Below, in pieces: positions 8,423 to 17,034 of a stretch of 29,114 nucleotides of DNA. The notes under the pieces are model-generated. The model had not been told where the DNA came from and did not search any database. It was given only the letters and a program-made list of their open reading frames with translations. The DNA comes from a virus, in the IMG/VR virus record IMGVR_UViG_3300042464_000502, positions 1 to 29,114 of that record. One strand, written 5' to 3'. Position numbers and translations under genes: made by a program. Numbering within the stretch: position 1 is the stretch's first letter; every line of letters starts with the position of its first letter.

Positions 8423-11029
8423 TTAACATGTTATTTGTAATACCTGACCTACATCGTTGAATACAACAAAAGTATCTGGGTCTCCAACTACTCTTAAATA
8501 TGTTCCACGAGGGAATGGTAAGTAGATATTGGTAGGTCCGAAAAATGGAATATTTATGGTAAGCGCAAAATATCTTACAGTTATTCCATTAACTAATGAA
8601 GAACCACCATAGATATAAATAGTTCCTGATGGTGCTGCACCAATACAAACGATACCTTGAGTATCTCCTGTGTAAGATGTTACAGGTGTTCCTGAAAGAC
8701 TTGCAGGATATGGTGTGTTACCACTTAAAAAGTAATATGGTGCTGGTGGTGAAATCTTATCATAACCTCCACGTTCTTTAATCAAAGATATGTTGGTTAT
8801 TTTATCATCAATTAAGTTTCCTTCATTAATCTTTTCAATTCGATAGAAACTATCTTTAATATATATTTTATCTGTAAGTTTTGTTGTGTATAAATCCAAT
8901 GGTGTCATATAGAAATTACCAGAGAATCTTCTTGTTTCGTTTGAGTAATTGTTATCAATGTACTCTTGCCAAAATGAATTATAAAGATTGAATCGTGTTC
9001 CAACTGCAAGTGGACTATTATTTGTATTTCCAAAGAAATCATAATCTCTACCAAAATTCAAATCAGATACCAAAAAATCTAAATCAATATCTAAACTTGA
9101 AAGATGTGAAACACATGGATATGTTGATTGTTGCATTGGCGTTGAACCATCTGTTAACCACCAAAATCCAGGAATCTGATGACCGTTATCTAAATAACAA
9201 TGACGATTTCCTGCCCAAAAATATAGATGGGGTTTTGTTGCATAAGGTTCTTGCCATTCAGCTGTTGGGTTAAGTTTATAATTCATTGGAATAATAACCT
9301 CAGTTGAACCTGATACCACATCAGTTGGTACTGCTGCAAATGGTATCTCATAGTCTTGTTGACTTGTTAATAGATTAGATGTTGAAACATACTTATATCT
9401 TCCGAAGTTATAATCTCTTGTATCTTCAAATAACTTATTCAAATATTCATCTGAACCTTTTGTATATGTCCAAATTAGTGTTTTAGATAACTCAAATGAT
9501 AATGGTTCAACTCTATAACTTGAATCTAAATCTAATTTATCTGTAAAGTCTTTTTCAATTCTATCAGCATCATTATAATACCAATTATATGGTTCAATAG
9601 TTATTGTTCTTGATGAGTCTTCTTGCACAATTACAAGATTAAACATTGTTACCAACGCTTTAATTACATCTTGTGCTGGTAAATCAGGTATCCCTGTATT
9701 CATATCAACTAATATATCACCTAAAATTTCAGGTGAATTATAACAATCCCATTGTGGTGCTTGAGTTCTTATTACATTATCATCGAATCCTGTAAATGTG
9801 ATTTGTGCTACACCTGAATTTGATGATTGATTTGTCTTAAAAAATAGTTTTACATATTCACCCGCAGCTAATACACCTGTAAAGAACCAATTTATTGGTG
9901 CTCCATTTGGTGCTGCATTTGAAAATAGTGGTGGACATGCAGAAAATGATGGTTGATTAACTACATCAGATTCAACACTACCTTTTTTTGCGTGCCATTG
10001 TCCTACAACAAAATCACCAGGAACATTACCTTGACCACTAAAATTAAATCTAACATTGAAGAAATATTTACCAGCAAATGGTGCTCTAAAATAACCATTA
10101 CCTATTGATGGTGATTCTAATCTAATGTTATTTAATGGGTCATATCCATCATTTCTGAATGAATTTAAAGGTAACTCAGTAAAATTTGTTGCATTAGGTT
10201 TTAATATTGTTATTGGTTTTTGGTAAACTCTGAATATGTTTTGATTCGTTAAACCTGATGCTGATGGAGTTCCAAGTTTACCATTTAAAAATGTATCCAT
10301 ATATATGGATTTAAAATAATCTGTTTCAAAGAACTCACTTATCAATGTATAACTTGTTAATTCAAATATTCGTTTAACAACCTCATGAAGTCTTATTGAT
10401 GGTTTGAATAGACTCGGTGGAATTGAATTACCTGAAAGACTCATTGCAGTGTCACCAGTGAACGCATAAGTAAAAGATGGTGTTTGACCTGTCCCAACTA
10501 AATTCGGTGAATAGGGAAGACCGTAGTTAATCATTGGGTATAATATCTTACCACCAAATAAACCATCAACATCATTATTCTTCGCTTCCCAACTTAATGT
10601 TAAGTTTTCATAACTTAATGTATGTTGAAGGTCTACCCATTGAATATCGTTCAATGTTATATCTTTAATTTCCGCCATCCAATCTCCAACTTCACCCATG
10701 ATGTATAATTCAAATTCGGTATTTGTTGGATTTGTTATAACTGCGTTAAGTCTTAATAGACCATTGAATATATCTGTTCCTCTATATTGGACAATTGCAT
10801 TAATTTTCACCAATGGGTTAAACTCAATACCATTTACCTCATAGTAATGTTCAAAGATTCTACTATTATTGTTAGTTCCAGGAACTATAAATTGTTTAGT
10901 GAATGGTGACTTACGACTATTAAAATCCGTTATGTCCGTTTCCTGTATTTGCACAGAAATTGGAATATCTTCGTATAAGTCTATATTCTGCCATACTCCA
11001 TCGAGTTGTAAAATTAACTGTGTATCCAA
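8423..11029 (-). CDS. Large tail-tip/baseplate protein
   Basis: This 868-aa soluble protein has no signal or membrane segment. The N-terminus has a pattern familiar from large baseplate or tail-hub proteins of Bacteroidota phages: 'LYEDIPISVQIQETDI', then 'RKSPFTKQFIVPGT' and a 'NNSRIFEHYYEVNG' segment, then 'FELYIMGEVGDWMAEI' near 130. The rest is beta-rich and aromatic-rich, with a final about 90 residues of Gly/Pro/Ile strands that may be a separate tip domain. It lies between the tape measure gene (25 bases downstream) and a 176-aa tail protein (4 bases upstream), consistent with a distal tail complex. The exact structural role, hub or baseplate wedge, cannot be set from sequence alone. 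Confidence 0.72.
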   Translation of the reverse strand: MDTQLILQLDGVWQNIDLYEDIPISVQIQETDITDFNSRKSPFTKQFIVPGTNNNSRIFEHYYEVNGIEFNPLVKINAIVQYRGTDIFNGLLRLNAVITNPTNTEFELYIMGEVGDWMAEIKDITLNDIQWVDLQHTLSYENLTLSWEAKNNDVDGLFGGKILYPMINYGLPYSPNLVGTGQTPSFTYAFTGDTAMSLSGNSIPPSLFKPSIRLHEVVKRIFELTSYTLISEFFETDYFKSIYMDTFLNGKLGTPSASGLTNQNIFRVYQKPITILKPNATNFTELPLNSFRNDGYDPLNNIRLESPSIGNGYFRAPFAGKYFFNVRFNFSGQGNVPGDFVVGQWHAKKGSVESDVVNQPSFSACPPLFSNAAPNGAPINWFFTGVLAAGEYVKLFFKTNQSSNSGVAQITFTGFDDNVIRTQAPQWDCYNSPEILGDILVDMNTGIPDLPAQDVIKALVTMFNLVIVQEDSSRTITIEPYNWYYNDADRIEKDFTDKLDLDSSYRVEPLSFELSKTLIWTYTKGSDEYLNKLFEDTRDYNFGRYKYVSTSNLLTSQQDYEIPFAAVPTDVVSGSTEVIIPMNYKLNPTAEWQEPYATKPHLYFWAGNRHCYLDNGHQIPGFWWLTDGSTPMQQSTYPCVSHLSSLDIDLDFLVSDLNFGRDYDFFGNTNNSPLAVGTRFNLYNSFWQEYIDNNYSNETRRFSGNFYMTPLDLYTTKLTDKIYIKDSFYRIEKINEGNLIDDKITNISLIKERGGYDKISPPAPYYFLSGNTPYPASLSGTPVTSYTGDTQGIVCIGAAPSGTIYIYGGSSLVNGITVRYFALTINIPFFGPTNIYLPFPRGTYLRVVGDPDTFVVFNDVGQVLQITC

Positions 11030-11033
11030 AGTA

Positions 11034-11564
11034 TTATTGCATTAATGCTATGTTATTCGAGTAAACATAAGTAAGTTCTAAATTTACTATTGTTCTATTT
11101 CCTCTATTTTTTCTAATGAATTCTGCGTTTGTAATATTAATTGGTCTAATTACTCCATCTTGTTTAATTTCATAAACTTGGTTTGATGTATATAATTCTT
11201 CCAAGAACATCATATCCGGTTGATTGATGAATCCACTATTAATAACGTGAGTTTCTGTTATGGTCACTTGACCATCAGTTGTTCCTCGTGAATAGTCTTC
11301 TTTTGATGGGTCATTACTTCCCCAATCGACAGACCATGTTTGGTATGTCTCTCGTTCTATATTTAAACCTTCATCTTTACCAGCAGTAAATGTGTAATAA
11401 TCATAATGTCCATATCTGTTTTTAAACATCAATTGTAATTGCGTTACTCCCGCTCTATTACAAATTGGTTCAACATTGAATGTGAATATCTCACTTACTG
11501 CTGTATATCCTGAACATATTCCTAACGTAAATCCCGTAGGTGGTGTTTGTGGTTGAATTGCCAT
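11034..11564 (-). CDS. Tail protein, C-terminal-type module
   Basis: This 176-aa beta-rich protein contains 'LMFKNRYGHYDYYTFTAG' (about 45-65), 'IERETYQTWSVDWG' (about 69-82), and a C-terminal 'FLEELYTSNQVYEI' (about 125-138) followed by 'INITNAEF' and 'NLELTYVYS'. In other Bacteroidota phages I recall this motif order at the C-terminus of a single long tail protein whose N-terminal part resembles the start of the neighbouring 636-aa protein. The two genes here therefore look like a split version of one ancestral gene. The gap to the large baseplate gene is 4 bases. It probably sits in the distal tail. The family relation is from memory and needs a profile search. Confidence 0.62.
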   Translation of the reverse strand: MAIQPQTPPTGFTLGICSGYTAVSEIFTFNVEPICNRAGVTQLQLMFKNRYGHYDYYTFTAGKDEGLNIERETYQTWSVDWGSNDPSKEDYSRGTTDGQVTITETHVINSGFINQPDMMFLEELYTSNQVYEIKQDGVIRPINITNAEFIRKNRGNRTIVNLELTYVYSNNIALMQ

Positions 11565-11589
11565 ATCTTTATATCTTTAATTTAATTTA

Positions 11590-13500
11590 TTAACACGGAC
11601 CTCCGATTAAACATTCTGAAGTTACTCCACCATTTGAATACCAAATGTATCCATTTCTAGAAAAGAACCCAACGAATGGTGTTGTTAATCCTGAATCGGT
11701 ATATAATAATGTACCTTCTAAGGTTATGTTTGTTACTGAACAAGTTGTATATACAACTAAACTTGATGAACTAACACATTGACATACTCCACCACTACAT
11801 GATGTAGTACATACTGAAATCAACCACGCCTTTGGTAAACATAGTGGTGTACTTGTAGGAGTTGGTGTAGGAGTTGGTGTTGGTGTTATTGTTGGTAACG
11901 GGGGTTCACATGGACTACCTAATTCAAGTGTAACGTTAGGACAATCAAATGCGAAGCTATTATAACATCCACATACCAAGTATGCTGTTTGTGGTGGAAC
12001 ATATAGATATTCAAATGTTTGTGTATCACAATCAAAATAGTAAACCTCACATGTGGAAAACTCATCATTATTAACAACTGATACTTGTTCACATATCTCG
12101 CATGGTTGTCCTGTATCACAAAATCCATATTCTGTTGCGGTTATTCCACTAACACAATCTGATGTCCATGTATCTCTACATGCACAAACTGTAGGTGAAC
12201 TTGTTAATGATAGTACCGTAATTGTAGTGTAATAACCTAAATCACAATCATAATATCTTACATCACAACTTTCTTCATTATCATTGTTAAATCCAGTTGT
12301 AATACAAAACTCACATGGTTGTGGAGTTTCACATCTAGCCCCTTGTGTTACGTCGAGATAACAATCATAATCCATTGTTTCAGGACATGAACAAATTTGT
12401 GTAGCTGACCATGGTGGTAAAAGAATTGATGTATACTGATTAGTTGTACAATTAAACCAACTAAGATTACAATATGCAGTTGGTGATGGATTAATAACAT
12501 CGGTATAATAACAATCACCACATGGTGGTAATGGTGTTGGAGTTGGTGTGATTGTTGGTGTTGGTGTAGGAGTTACTGTTGACCCTGTAAATCCACCAAA
12601 TAATTGAACTGTATATTGTGCACAATTTGATGGGAAGTTATCAATATTAACAGGTCCTGCTCCAACATATAATGTATTGTATGTTGCACCAGATTTTGGT
12701 TCAATTCCGTAATATGATTGATATACCCAACCACATTCATGTATAGGTCCTCCACCATTAGTTGTTAAGTTCTGATATAAATCTGTTCTGATTAAACCAC
12801 CTGATTCATCGTAAAATTTGTATTGAGAATAATATGGTTCAGATACCACCGATGAATCTAACCACCAATTGGTAAACGCTAATGTATAATATTCACTTTC
12901 TTGTATATTTCTTATCCTCGGTGAGTTTGTTAAGAATAATCCTGATGTTGTTGGTTGACTATTGACAGGTGTTCCACTTAATACAAAAGGACTCATATCA
13001 AAATTTTGTTGTGTTGCTCTACCGTTAACACCCATGGTTGCTTGATAAGTTTTATAAACACCTGTTGGAATACTTGGAGGTCCGATAATATTGGTGGTAA
13101 CACCACTAACAACTTCTTGAACACCTGTGAATCCACTAACAATTCCAAATTCTGAATCAGCATATTCCATTCCTAAGAATAATTCATAGTTGATTGTTAC
13201 ATCTTCATATGGTCGACTGAATGGAAATGTTTGATGTGTATATATTGGTGTGGTGTTCCACATTGAGATTGGAATATTATTTACATATGTCTTTAATATT
13301 CTTGAACAATCCACTATACCCAACCCAAATGGATTAGGAGTTGCTTTACCTTGGAATGCTAATACACCATCAACATAGATGTCATATACATATCTAAATT
13401 TGAAATAGTTGGTATTACCACTAATAGTAAAGAATAACCCATCCGTATATACAGGTGAGAATGTTGGTGGTGTATGAGTTACATTTATTAAATTTGGCAT
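11590..13500 (-). CDS. Modular tail protein with three eight-cysteine repeats and PT linkers
   Basis: This is a 636-aa protein. Residues 1-305 form a beta-rich virion domain with a 'FKFRYVYDIYVDGV' strand and a 'PNPFGLGIVDCSRIL' segment that resemble the N-terminus of large tail proteins in related phages. A Pro-Thr linker (309-326) leads to three tandem repeats at 327-390, 396-461 and 467-531. Each has eight Cys at nearly fixed offsets 0, 3, 16-17, 23-24, 43, 45, 53 and 63-65. A second PT linker (535-553) leads to a Cys-rich C-terminal domain (554-636) with 'LYTDSGLTTPFVGFF' and 'GYIWYSNGGV'. The Cys repeats are either disulphide-stabilised exposed domains or metal-binding. Its gene is just upstream of the likely split partner (11034-11564). 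An adhesion role is inferred from exposure and modularity. Confidence 0.72.
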   Translation of the reverse strand: MPNLINVTHTPPTFSPVYTDGLFFTISGNTNYFKFRYVYDIYVDGVLAFQGKATPNPFGLGIVDCSRILKTYVNNIPISMWNTTPIYTHQTFPFSRPYEDVTINYELFLGMEYADSEFGIVSGFTGVQEVVSGVTTNIIGPPSIPTGVYKTYQATMGVNGRATQQNFDMSPFVLSGTPVNSQPTTSGLFLTNSPRIRNIQESEYYTLAFTNWWLDSSVVSEPYYSQYKFYDESGGLIRTDLYQNLTTNGGGPIHECGWVYQSYYGIEPKSGATYNTLYVGAGPVNIDNFPSNCAQYTVQLFGGFTGSTVTPTPTPTITPTPTPLPPCGDCYYTDVINPSPTAYCNLSWFNCTTNQYTSILLPPWSATQICSCPETMDYDCYLDVTQGARCETPQPCEFCITTGFNNDNEESCDVRYYDCDLGYYTTITVLSLTSSPTVCACRDTWTSDCVSGITATEYGFCDTGQPCEICEQVSVVNNDEFSTCEVYYFDCDTQTFEYLYVPPQTAYLVCGCYNSFAFDCPNVTLELGSPCEPPLPTITPTPTPTPTPTSTPLCLPKAWLISVCTTSCSGGVCQCVSSSSLVVYTTCSVTNITLEGTLLYTDSGLTTPFVGFFSRNGYIWYSNGGVTSECLIGGPC

Positions 13501-13503
13501 CTT

Positions 13504-13674
13504 TTATTCTTCAATTTTGTTTTGTTTATTATCTTCCTGTGGCCAATAGTGTCTATTTACATCTTTTGGAAATGTATAACTATGTGGTTGACCATCTATG
13601 TTAAATGTTATTGTAACATGTGTATCATCGATTACTTCTTTGTAATCTGTCATTACTGGTTTTGTATCTGCCAT
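13504..13674 (-). CDS. Small acidic protein of unknown function
   Basis: This 56-aa ORF fills the gap between the 187-aa neck protein and the 636-aa tail protein, with tight spacing on both sides (17 and 3 bases). The start ATG at 13674 follows an A/T-rich leader. The product is soluble and acidic, with a central beta hairpin (VTITFNIDGQPHSYTFP) and a polar tail ending in IEE. The pattern looks like a small virion or assembly factor, but no family is recognised. Its reality rests on the tight packing, clean start and stop, and the absence of any other gene here. Confidence 0.6.
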   Translation of the reverse strand: MADTKPVMTDYKEVIDDTHVTITFNIDGQPHSYTFPKDVNRHYWPQEDNKQNKIEE

Positions 13675-13691
13675 AATTCTATATTTTAATT

Positions 13692-14255
13692 TTAAGGTCT
13701 ATTAAATGTTGAACGAGGGAATATCTTTCCTTCGTCATATAATTGTTCTATATATTGTTTTGCTGCTTCTCCCAAATCATCAGCAATTTTGTCTATCGTT
13801 TCATTTACCGCTTTGTCAAGGAATTGAATACCATAGTATCCGTATTGTGCAATTGAACGTCTGATAAGATAAACTAAACTTTTTCTTTGAATAAATCTAC
13901 CGTTTTCATCTCTTGCTCCTTGGAATCCAGGTTTCTGTCTAACCCATTTATCAATTACAAATAATGGTGGATATCTACCAGGTTTTCTTCCGTAATTAAC
14001 AAAGTTCCAATAATCAGCATCCCCAAAATCTACCACCAAGTTTGGTGTTCCATCTTCGAAATCCGACTCCCAGTATACTCGTGTTTGTTTGTACAAATTA
14101 CCACTTGCATATCGAGGGGATATTGCAGTCTTACCAGCACCACTTACAGGTTTTAATTGACCCGAATATGTTTTTGCGGGATATGGTTTCATCAGTTGAC
14201 CTTTAATGTTGTCCTGAAGTAACATTGCAATATCATTCATTATTTTTTGTTCCAT
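13692..14255 (-). CDS. Putative neck/tail-completion protein (HK97 gp10-like)
   Basis: This 187-aa soluble protein is basic and aromatic, with 'YASGNLYKQTRVYWE', 'VVDFGDADYWNFVNYGRKPG' and 'LFVIDKWVRQKPGF' in the middle and a helical C-terminus (FLDKAVNETIDKIADDLGEA). This order, an N-terminal helix, an FGDADYW..V-YGR turn and a C-terminal helix, resembles HK97 gp10-type head-tail joining or tail-completion proteins. It follows the tail-terminator-like gene by 6 bases, so the two probably work together at the neck. The assignment is moderate and depends on context. Confidence 0.55.
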   Translation of the reverse strand: MEQKIMNDIAMLLQDNIKGQLMKPYPAKTYSGQLKPVSGAGKTAISPRYASGNLYKQTRVYWESDFEDGTPNLVVDFGDADYWNFVNYGRKPGRYPPLFVIDKWVRQKPGFQGARDENGRFIQRKSLVYLIRRSIAQYGYYGIQFLDKAVNETIDKIADDLGEAAKQYIEQLYDEGKIFPRSTFNRP

Positions 14256-14261
14256 GTATTA

Positions 14262-14789
14262 TTATGTTGATGATGGAGTTGGAGTTAATGTTGGAGTTGT
14301 TGTTGGTGTATATGTTGGGGTTACCGATGGTGTTGGTGATGGATATTGTTCACATGCGTTAATATCTTCGAATACGATAAAACTACAATCTAATACAACT
14401 CCACCAACGTGGTCATTCATTCTTTCAAAGAATGGGGATGCGGTTGATGGTAATAATAAGTCAATCTTATCATCAAGGAAACCTCGTTTAATTTGTGATA
14501 ACAGATTTCTTGCTTCAAGTGACATATCAGATACAACATCAATTTCATTTGATAGTTCTGTGTTCACAATATCTGCGAATATTAAACTACATTGATATGT
14601 TGTTGTACTCTCATCATAAGTTATTCCCAATGGTGTAACAAACAGATATGGATAAGTTGCTGTAGTTCCTGACATAGTTTCAGAGAAGTAGACAATATCC
14701 CCATGACCAAAACTATTCAATCTTGGTGATTGTTGTTGTGCTTGTTGTAATAAGTTAATAATCTTATGGTATGTTATATAATTTTCCAT
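14262..14789 (-). CDS. Putative tail terminator protein with a PT-rich tail
   Basis: This 175-aa protein has an N-terminal helix (ITYHKIINLLQQAQQQSP), then strands including 'TYPYLFVTPLGITYD' and 'YQCSLIFADIVN', and a helix 'EARNLLSQIKRGFLDD'. The order resembles small siphovirus tail terminator/minor tail proteins. Unusually, the last about 30 residues (after ACEQYPS) form a Pro-Thr/Ser-rich tail (e.g. TPSVTPTYTPTTTPT), like the linkers in the fibre genes but with no domain after it. The tail may be a remnant of a fused domain or a surface-exposed extension. Stop and start codons of the neighbours are 6 to 14 bases away. Confidence 0.52.
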   Translation of the reverse strand: MENYITYHKIINLLQQAQQQSPRLNSFGHGDIVYFSETMSGTTATYPYLFVTPLGITYDESTTTYQCSLIFADIVNTELSNEIDVVSDMSLEARNLLSQIKRGFLDDKIDLLLPSTASPFFERMNDHVGGVVLDCSFIVFEDINACEQYPSPTPSVTPTYTPTTTPTLTPTPSST

Positions 14790-14803
14790 AGTTATAAATA
14801 ATT

Positions 14804-15627
14804 CTATCTTTTATTCATTTGTTGATTCAATTTATTTTGTTCATCTCGTTCTCTTTCATATTGGTCTTTCATTAGACTTGCAACATTGAGAGCCATGTAT
14901 AAACTCATATTTTCAACTTGCTCGATTTTGGTAATGTCTTCTTTTGCAAGCTGGTAAGTGAGATTAAAATAGAATCTAGCGGTAGCTTGCGTTGAATCCA
15001 TTTCGGCATTATCTCCCACCCCTTCGTTATCCACTTGTTCATCTTCATCTCCCGCTCCAAAGAAACCTTCATATTTTCTATGAATATTCCGACGATTCGC
15101 AAAAAAAAAGTAGAACTACCAATCCAAAATCGAACAGGTATATCTTTAAATATCTCCGCTCTGATTTCAATCTCTTCACTTACATATGGTTTGATTGTAT
15201 ATTTCTTTGGGTTTTTCTTATCTTTTGTTACAATTGGTCTGTACAAAATAGCCATGATTCTATGAATATTGTTAAACATATTTTCTCCACTTGAATAAAC
15301 TTCAAAGTCAACCCAAGCACCCCACGCTAATTTACCCCAATTGTTTTCTAAACCATATTCAATCCCATCATGTTCAAAGGTTAATACCAATTCATGTTCA
15401 TCATAGTTCTTAATTTTTGAATTAAGATACATATCAATTAAATCAATTTGGTCTTTTCTTAAATTCTTTAATTCAGGATATGGAATCTTTGTGAATAGTG
15501 AGATTAATTGATATTGGTTATCCTGATATAATTCGGGGTTTTGTTGCAGATGTTGATAAATTCCAATTGTTACCTCACTTGGTACTTCAATTATTTTTTC
15601 ATCAATTACTAATTCTATTTTTTCCAT
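14804..15627 (-). CDS. Tail assembly or virion protein read through a -1 frameshift
   Basis: The zero frame opens at ATG 15627 and runs to 14905 (240 aa). A second frame, -1 relative to it, is open through the poly-T run and on to 14804. At 15103-15109 the mRNA reads U UUU UUU in the correct phase for -1 slippage; slipping there yields a 274-aa protein (175 residues plus 99). The -1 product after the slip (FANRRNIHRKYEGFFG, then an acidic stretch, then 'ATARFYFNLTYQLAKEDI' and a charged helix) looks like a normal protein. The zero-frame tail (WITKGWEIMPKWIQRK) looks non-native. A programmed frameshift like that of tail assembly chaperones, or loss of one T in a ten-base run, both explain it. 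The gene lies one base after TerL and does not adjoin the tape measure gene, so the chaperone role is only a suggestion. A separate gene starting at GTG 15034 is the third option. Confidence 0.6.
15101..15109 (-). promoter_or_regulatory. Candidate -1 ribosomal frameshift slippery site
   Basis: Nine T on the minus strand contain the in-phase heptamer T-TTT-TTT (15109-15103). The zero-frame codons are ACT TTT TTT TTG. After a one-base backward slip, the ribosome reads TTT GCG AAT and stays open for 99 codons. I saw no obvious strong downstream stem. The same pattern would arise from a one-base error in a homopolymer. Confidence 0.5.
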
Positions 15628-15628
15628 A

Positions 15629-16789
15629 TTAAACTATTGTTATTTTACTTTTTGGTTTATCAACAAATTGAAGTACCACATATTTTAAAGCATCTAATAG
15701 ATGGTCTTTACCTGCGGTCTGATTTGTTACATTACCTATTTTATCTTTTTTATATTTGTAGTTTGAAAACTCAGATATTAAATCAAGTGAGTCCTCTTGT
15801 AAATACAATTTGAATTGTTTCATTTTTTGAATACCGTATAGAATACTGGTCTTACTAACAGGTCTTACATTTAAACCATATCGTTTTAATTCAGCAATAC
15901 TCTTAGGTTCTGCAGAATCTGCAACAATATCAATGTTTCTGTCAATTCCAATGTCTTTTAACTTAAACGCTAAATCATCGTTGGTAAGTCCTTTTTCATA
16001 TAACACTTGTTTCACAAATAGATTCTTACCATCAACATGGACTTCAACTACAGCACATTCATCATTACTAAAACCAAAGTCAATACCATAATATTTCTGT
16101 TTGATGTTTTTAGGTAGTTCTGAGAAGGTTTCAGGTTGGATGAATATTTTCTCCCTTGGTTCAACAATAAGTCCCTCAGAATAAATCTTAGCCATATCTG
16201 GGTCGGTATCTACAAGTTCCTTGATTGCTTGAATTGTTCTATCATCTAAAAATGGATTCATCTTCCAAGTTGAATGTAACATTATTCCATTTTCCTTATT
16301 CTCATATTCTAATCCCCACCAATCAATTGGTATTTCTGGGTTATACAATGCAATAATATATTTGGAACAACGAATATCAAGTTGAATAAAACTACTTTTG
16401 TCTACCGTATTAACCTCATCAACAATGATTATATCAGATTTAAAACCTTTTAGTTTACCTGTTGAGTCATCTAAACCAATAAACCTGATTACAGATTGAT
16501 TTGGGAATGTATATATAAAGTCTTGTTTATGTAGAACACCATCATCCCAAATACCCAATGATTCCATAATATCTTTGAAATCAGGTAACATTGTATGTCG
16601 AAGTGATACTTGTGTTGCTCTAGCAATTGTAACTGATAACTTTGGTGTTTTTATACATTCCAGTATAACATACTGTATTGCTGTTATAGTTTTACTTGAA
16701 CGAGAACTACCTCGTAAAAATATATATCTATAGTCACTCAACACAGAGTTATTCAGATGTTCCCAAACTTCAGTTACTTTAAACTTCAT
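15629..16789 (-). CDS. terL: Terminase large subunit
   Basis: This 386-aa packaging motor has an N-terminal ATPase with a Walker-A-like GSSRSSKT at residues 27-34, a Walker B strand 'DIIIVDE' at 119-125, and a coupling region. The C-terminal RNase-H-like nuclease has Asp237 (YGIDFGFSNDE), Asp291 (VADSAEPKSI) and Asp362/Asp366 (KDHLLDALKY), all in the expected order. The ATG at 16789 is chosen over an in-frame upstream start because it overlaps the stop of the preceding small gene (ATGA), the segment before it is absent from the family's usual start, and the 386-residue length fits a complete large terminase. It cuts concatemeric DNA and drives it into the prohead through the portal. Confidence 0.95.
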   Translation of the reverse strand: MKFKVTEVWEHLNNSVLSDYRYIFLRGSSRSSKTITAIQYVILECIKTPKLSVTIARATQVSLRHTMLPDFKDIMESLGIWDDGVLHKQDFIYTFPNQSVIRFIGLDDSTGKLKGFKSDIIIVDEVNTVDKSSFIQLDIRCSKYIIALYNPEIPIDWWGLEYENKENGIMLHSTWKMNPFLDDRTIQAIKELVDTDPDMAKIYSEGLIVEPREKIFIQPETFSELPKNIKQKYYGIDFGFSNDECAVVEVHVDGKNLFVKQVLYEKGLTNDDLAFKLKDIGIDRNIDIVADSAEPKSIAELKRYGLNVRPVSKTSILYGIQKMKQFKLYLQEDSLDLISEFSNYKYKKDKIGNVTNQTAGKDHLLDALKYVVLQFVDKPKSKITIV

Positions 16790-16944
16790 TTTATAAAATT
16801 TACTACCACTAATACACCAATACAATATCCCGTACTTAATGACAGTGCTTGTTTTATTCTTTCACCCCAATTTTTTGCTTCAACAATGTATTTGATAAAT
16901 GGTAATGATAAAAATGGACTTACTCCTGCAAAAACTAACATCAT
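16786..16944 (-). CDS. Small membrane protein, downstream part
   Basis: This 52-aa ORF starts at the tandem ATG ATG at 16944 and overlaps the terminase start by four bases (ATGA), a translational-coupling arrangement. It has two hydrophobic segments (about 2-20 and 34-50) joined by a charged loop (VEAKNWGERIKQA). It is in the same frame as the 29-aa ORF before it (16945-17034), separated only by one TAA codon. Together they read as a single about 82-residue protein with three hydrophobic segments. It may be a functional reinitiated protein or the back half of a gene broken by a nonsense mutation. A holin role is possible but not supported by any specific motif. Confidence 0.62.
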   Translation of the reverse strand: MMLVFAGVSPFLSLPFIKYIVEAKNWGERIKQALSLSTGYCIGVLVVVNFIK

Positions 16945-17034
16945 TTACACATCAGCTTGAGATACACTCCTAATATAAAATGTGGAACATATCTCAATTA
17001 TTAACGCACTTAATGCCAAGATAAAATACTTCAT
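16945..17034 (-). CDS. Small membrane peptide, upstream part of a split ORF
   Basis: This 29-aa ORF (MKYFILALSALIIEI...SQADV) starts at 17034, directly after the stop of the previous gene, and ends in TAA, followed immediately and in frame by ATG ATG of the next ORF. It has one hydrophobic helix. Its short length, and the clean continuation of the same frame, suggest that it and the 52-aa ORF are pieces of one former or recoded small membrane protein. TAA is used as a normal stop throughout this genome, so global recoding is unlikely. Confidence 0.5.
   Translation of the reverse strand: MKYFILALSALIIEICSTFYIRSVSQADV

Noticed and set aside
16790-16825. Longer start of TerL (to 16825)
   Set aside because: The extra residues do not belong to the ATPase pattern and cover the end of the small membrane gene. 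ATG 16789 gives the usual coupling overlap.
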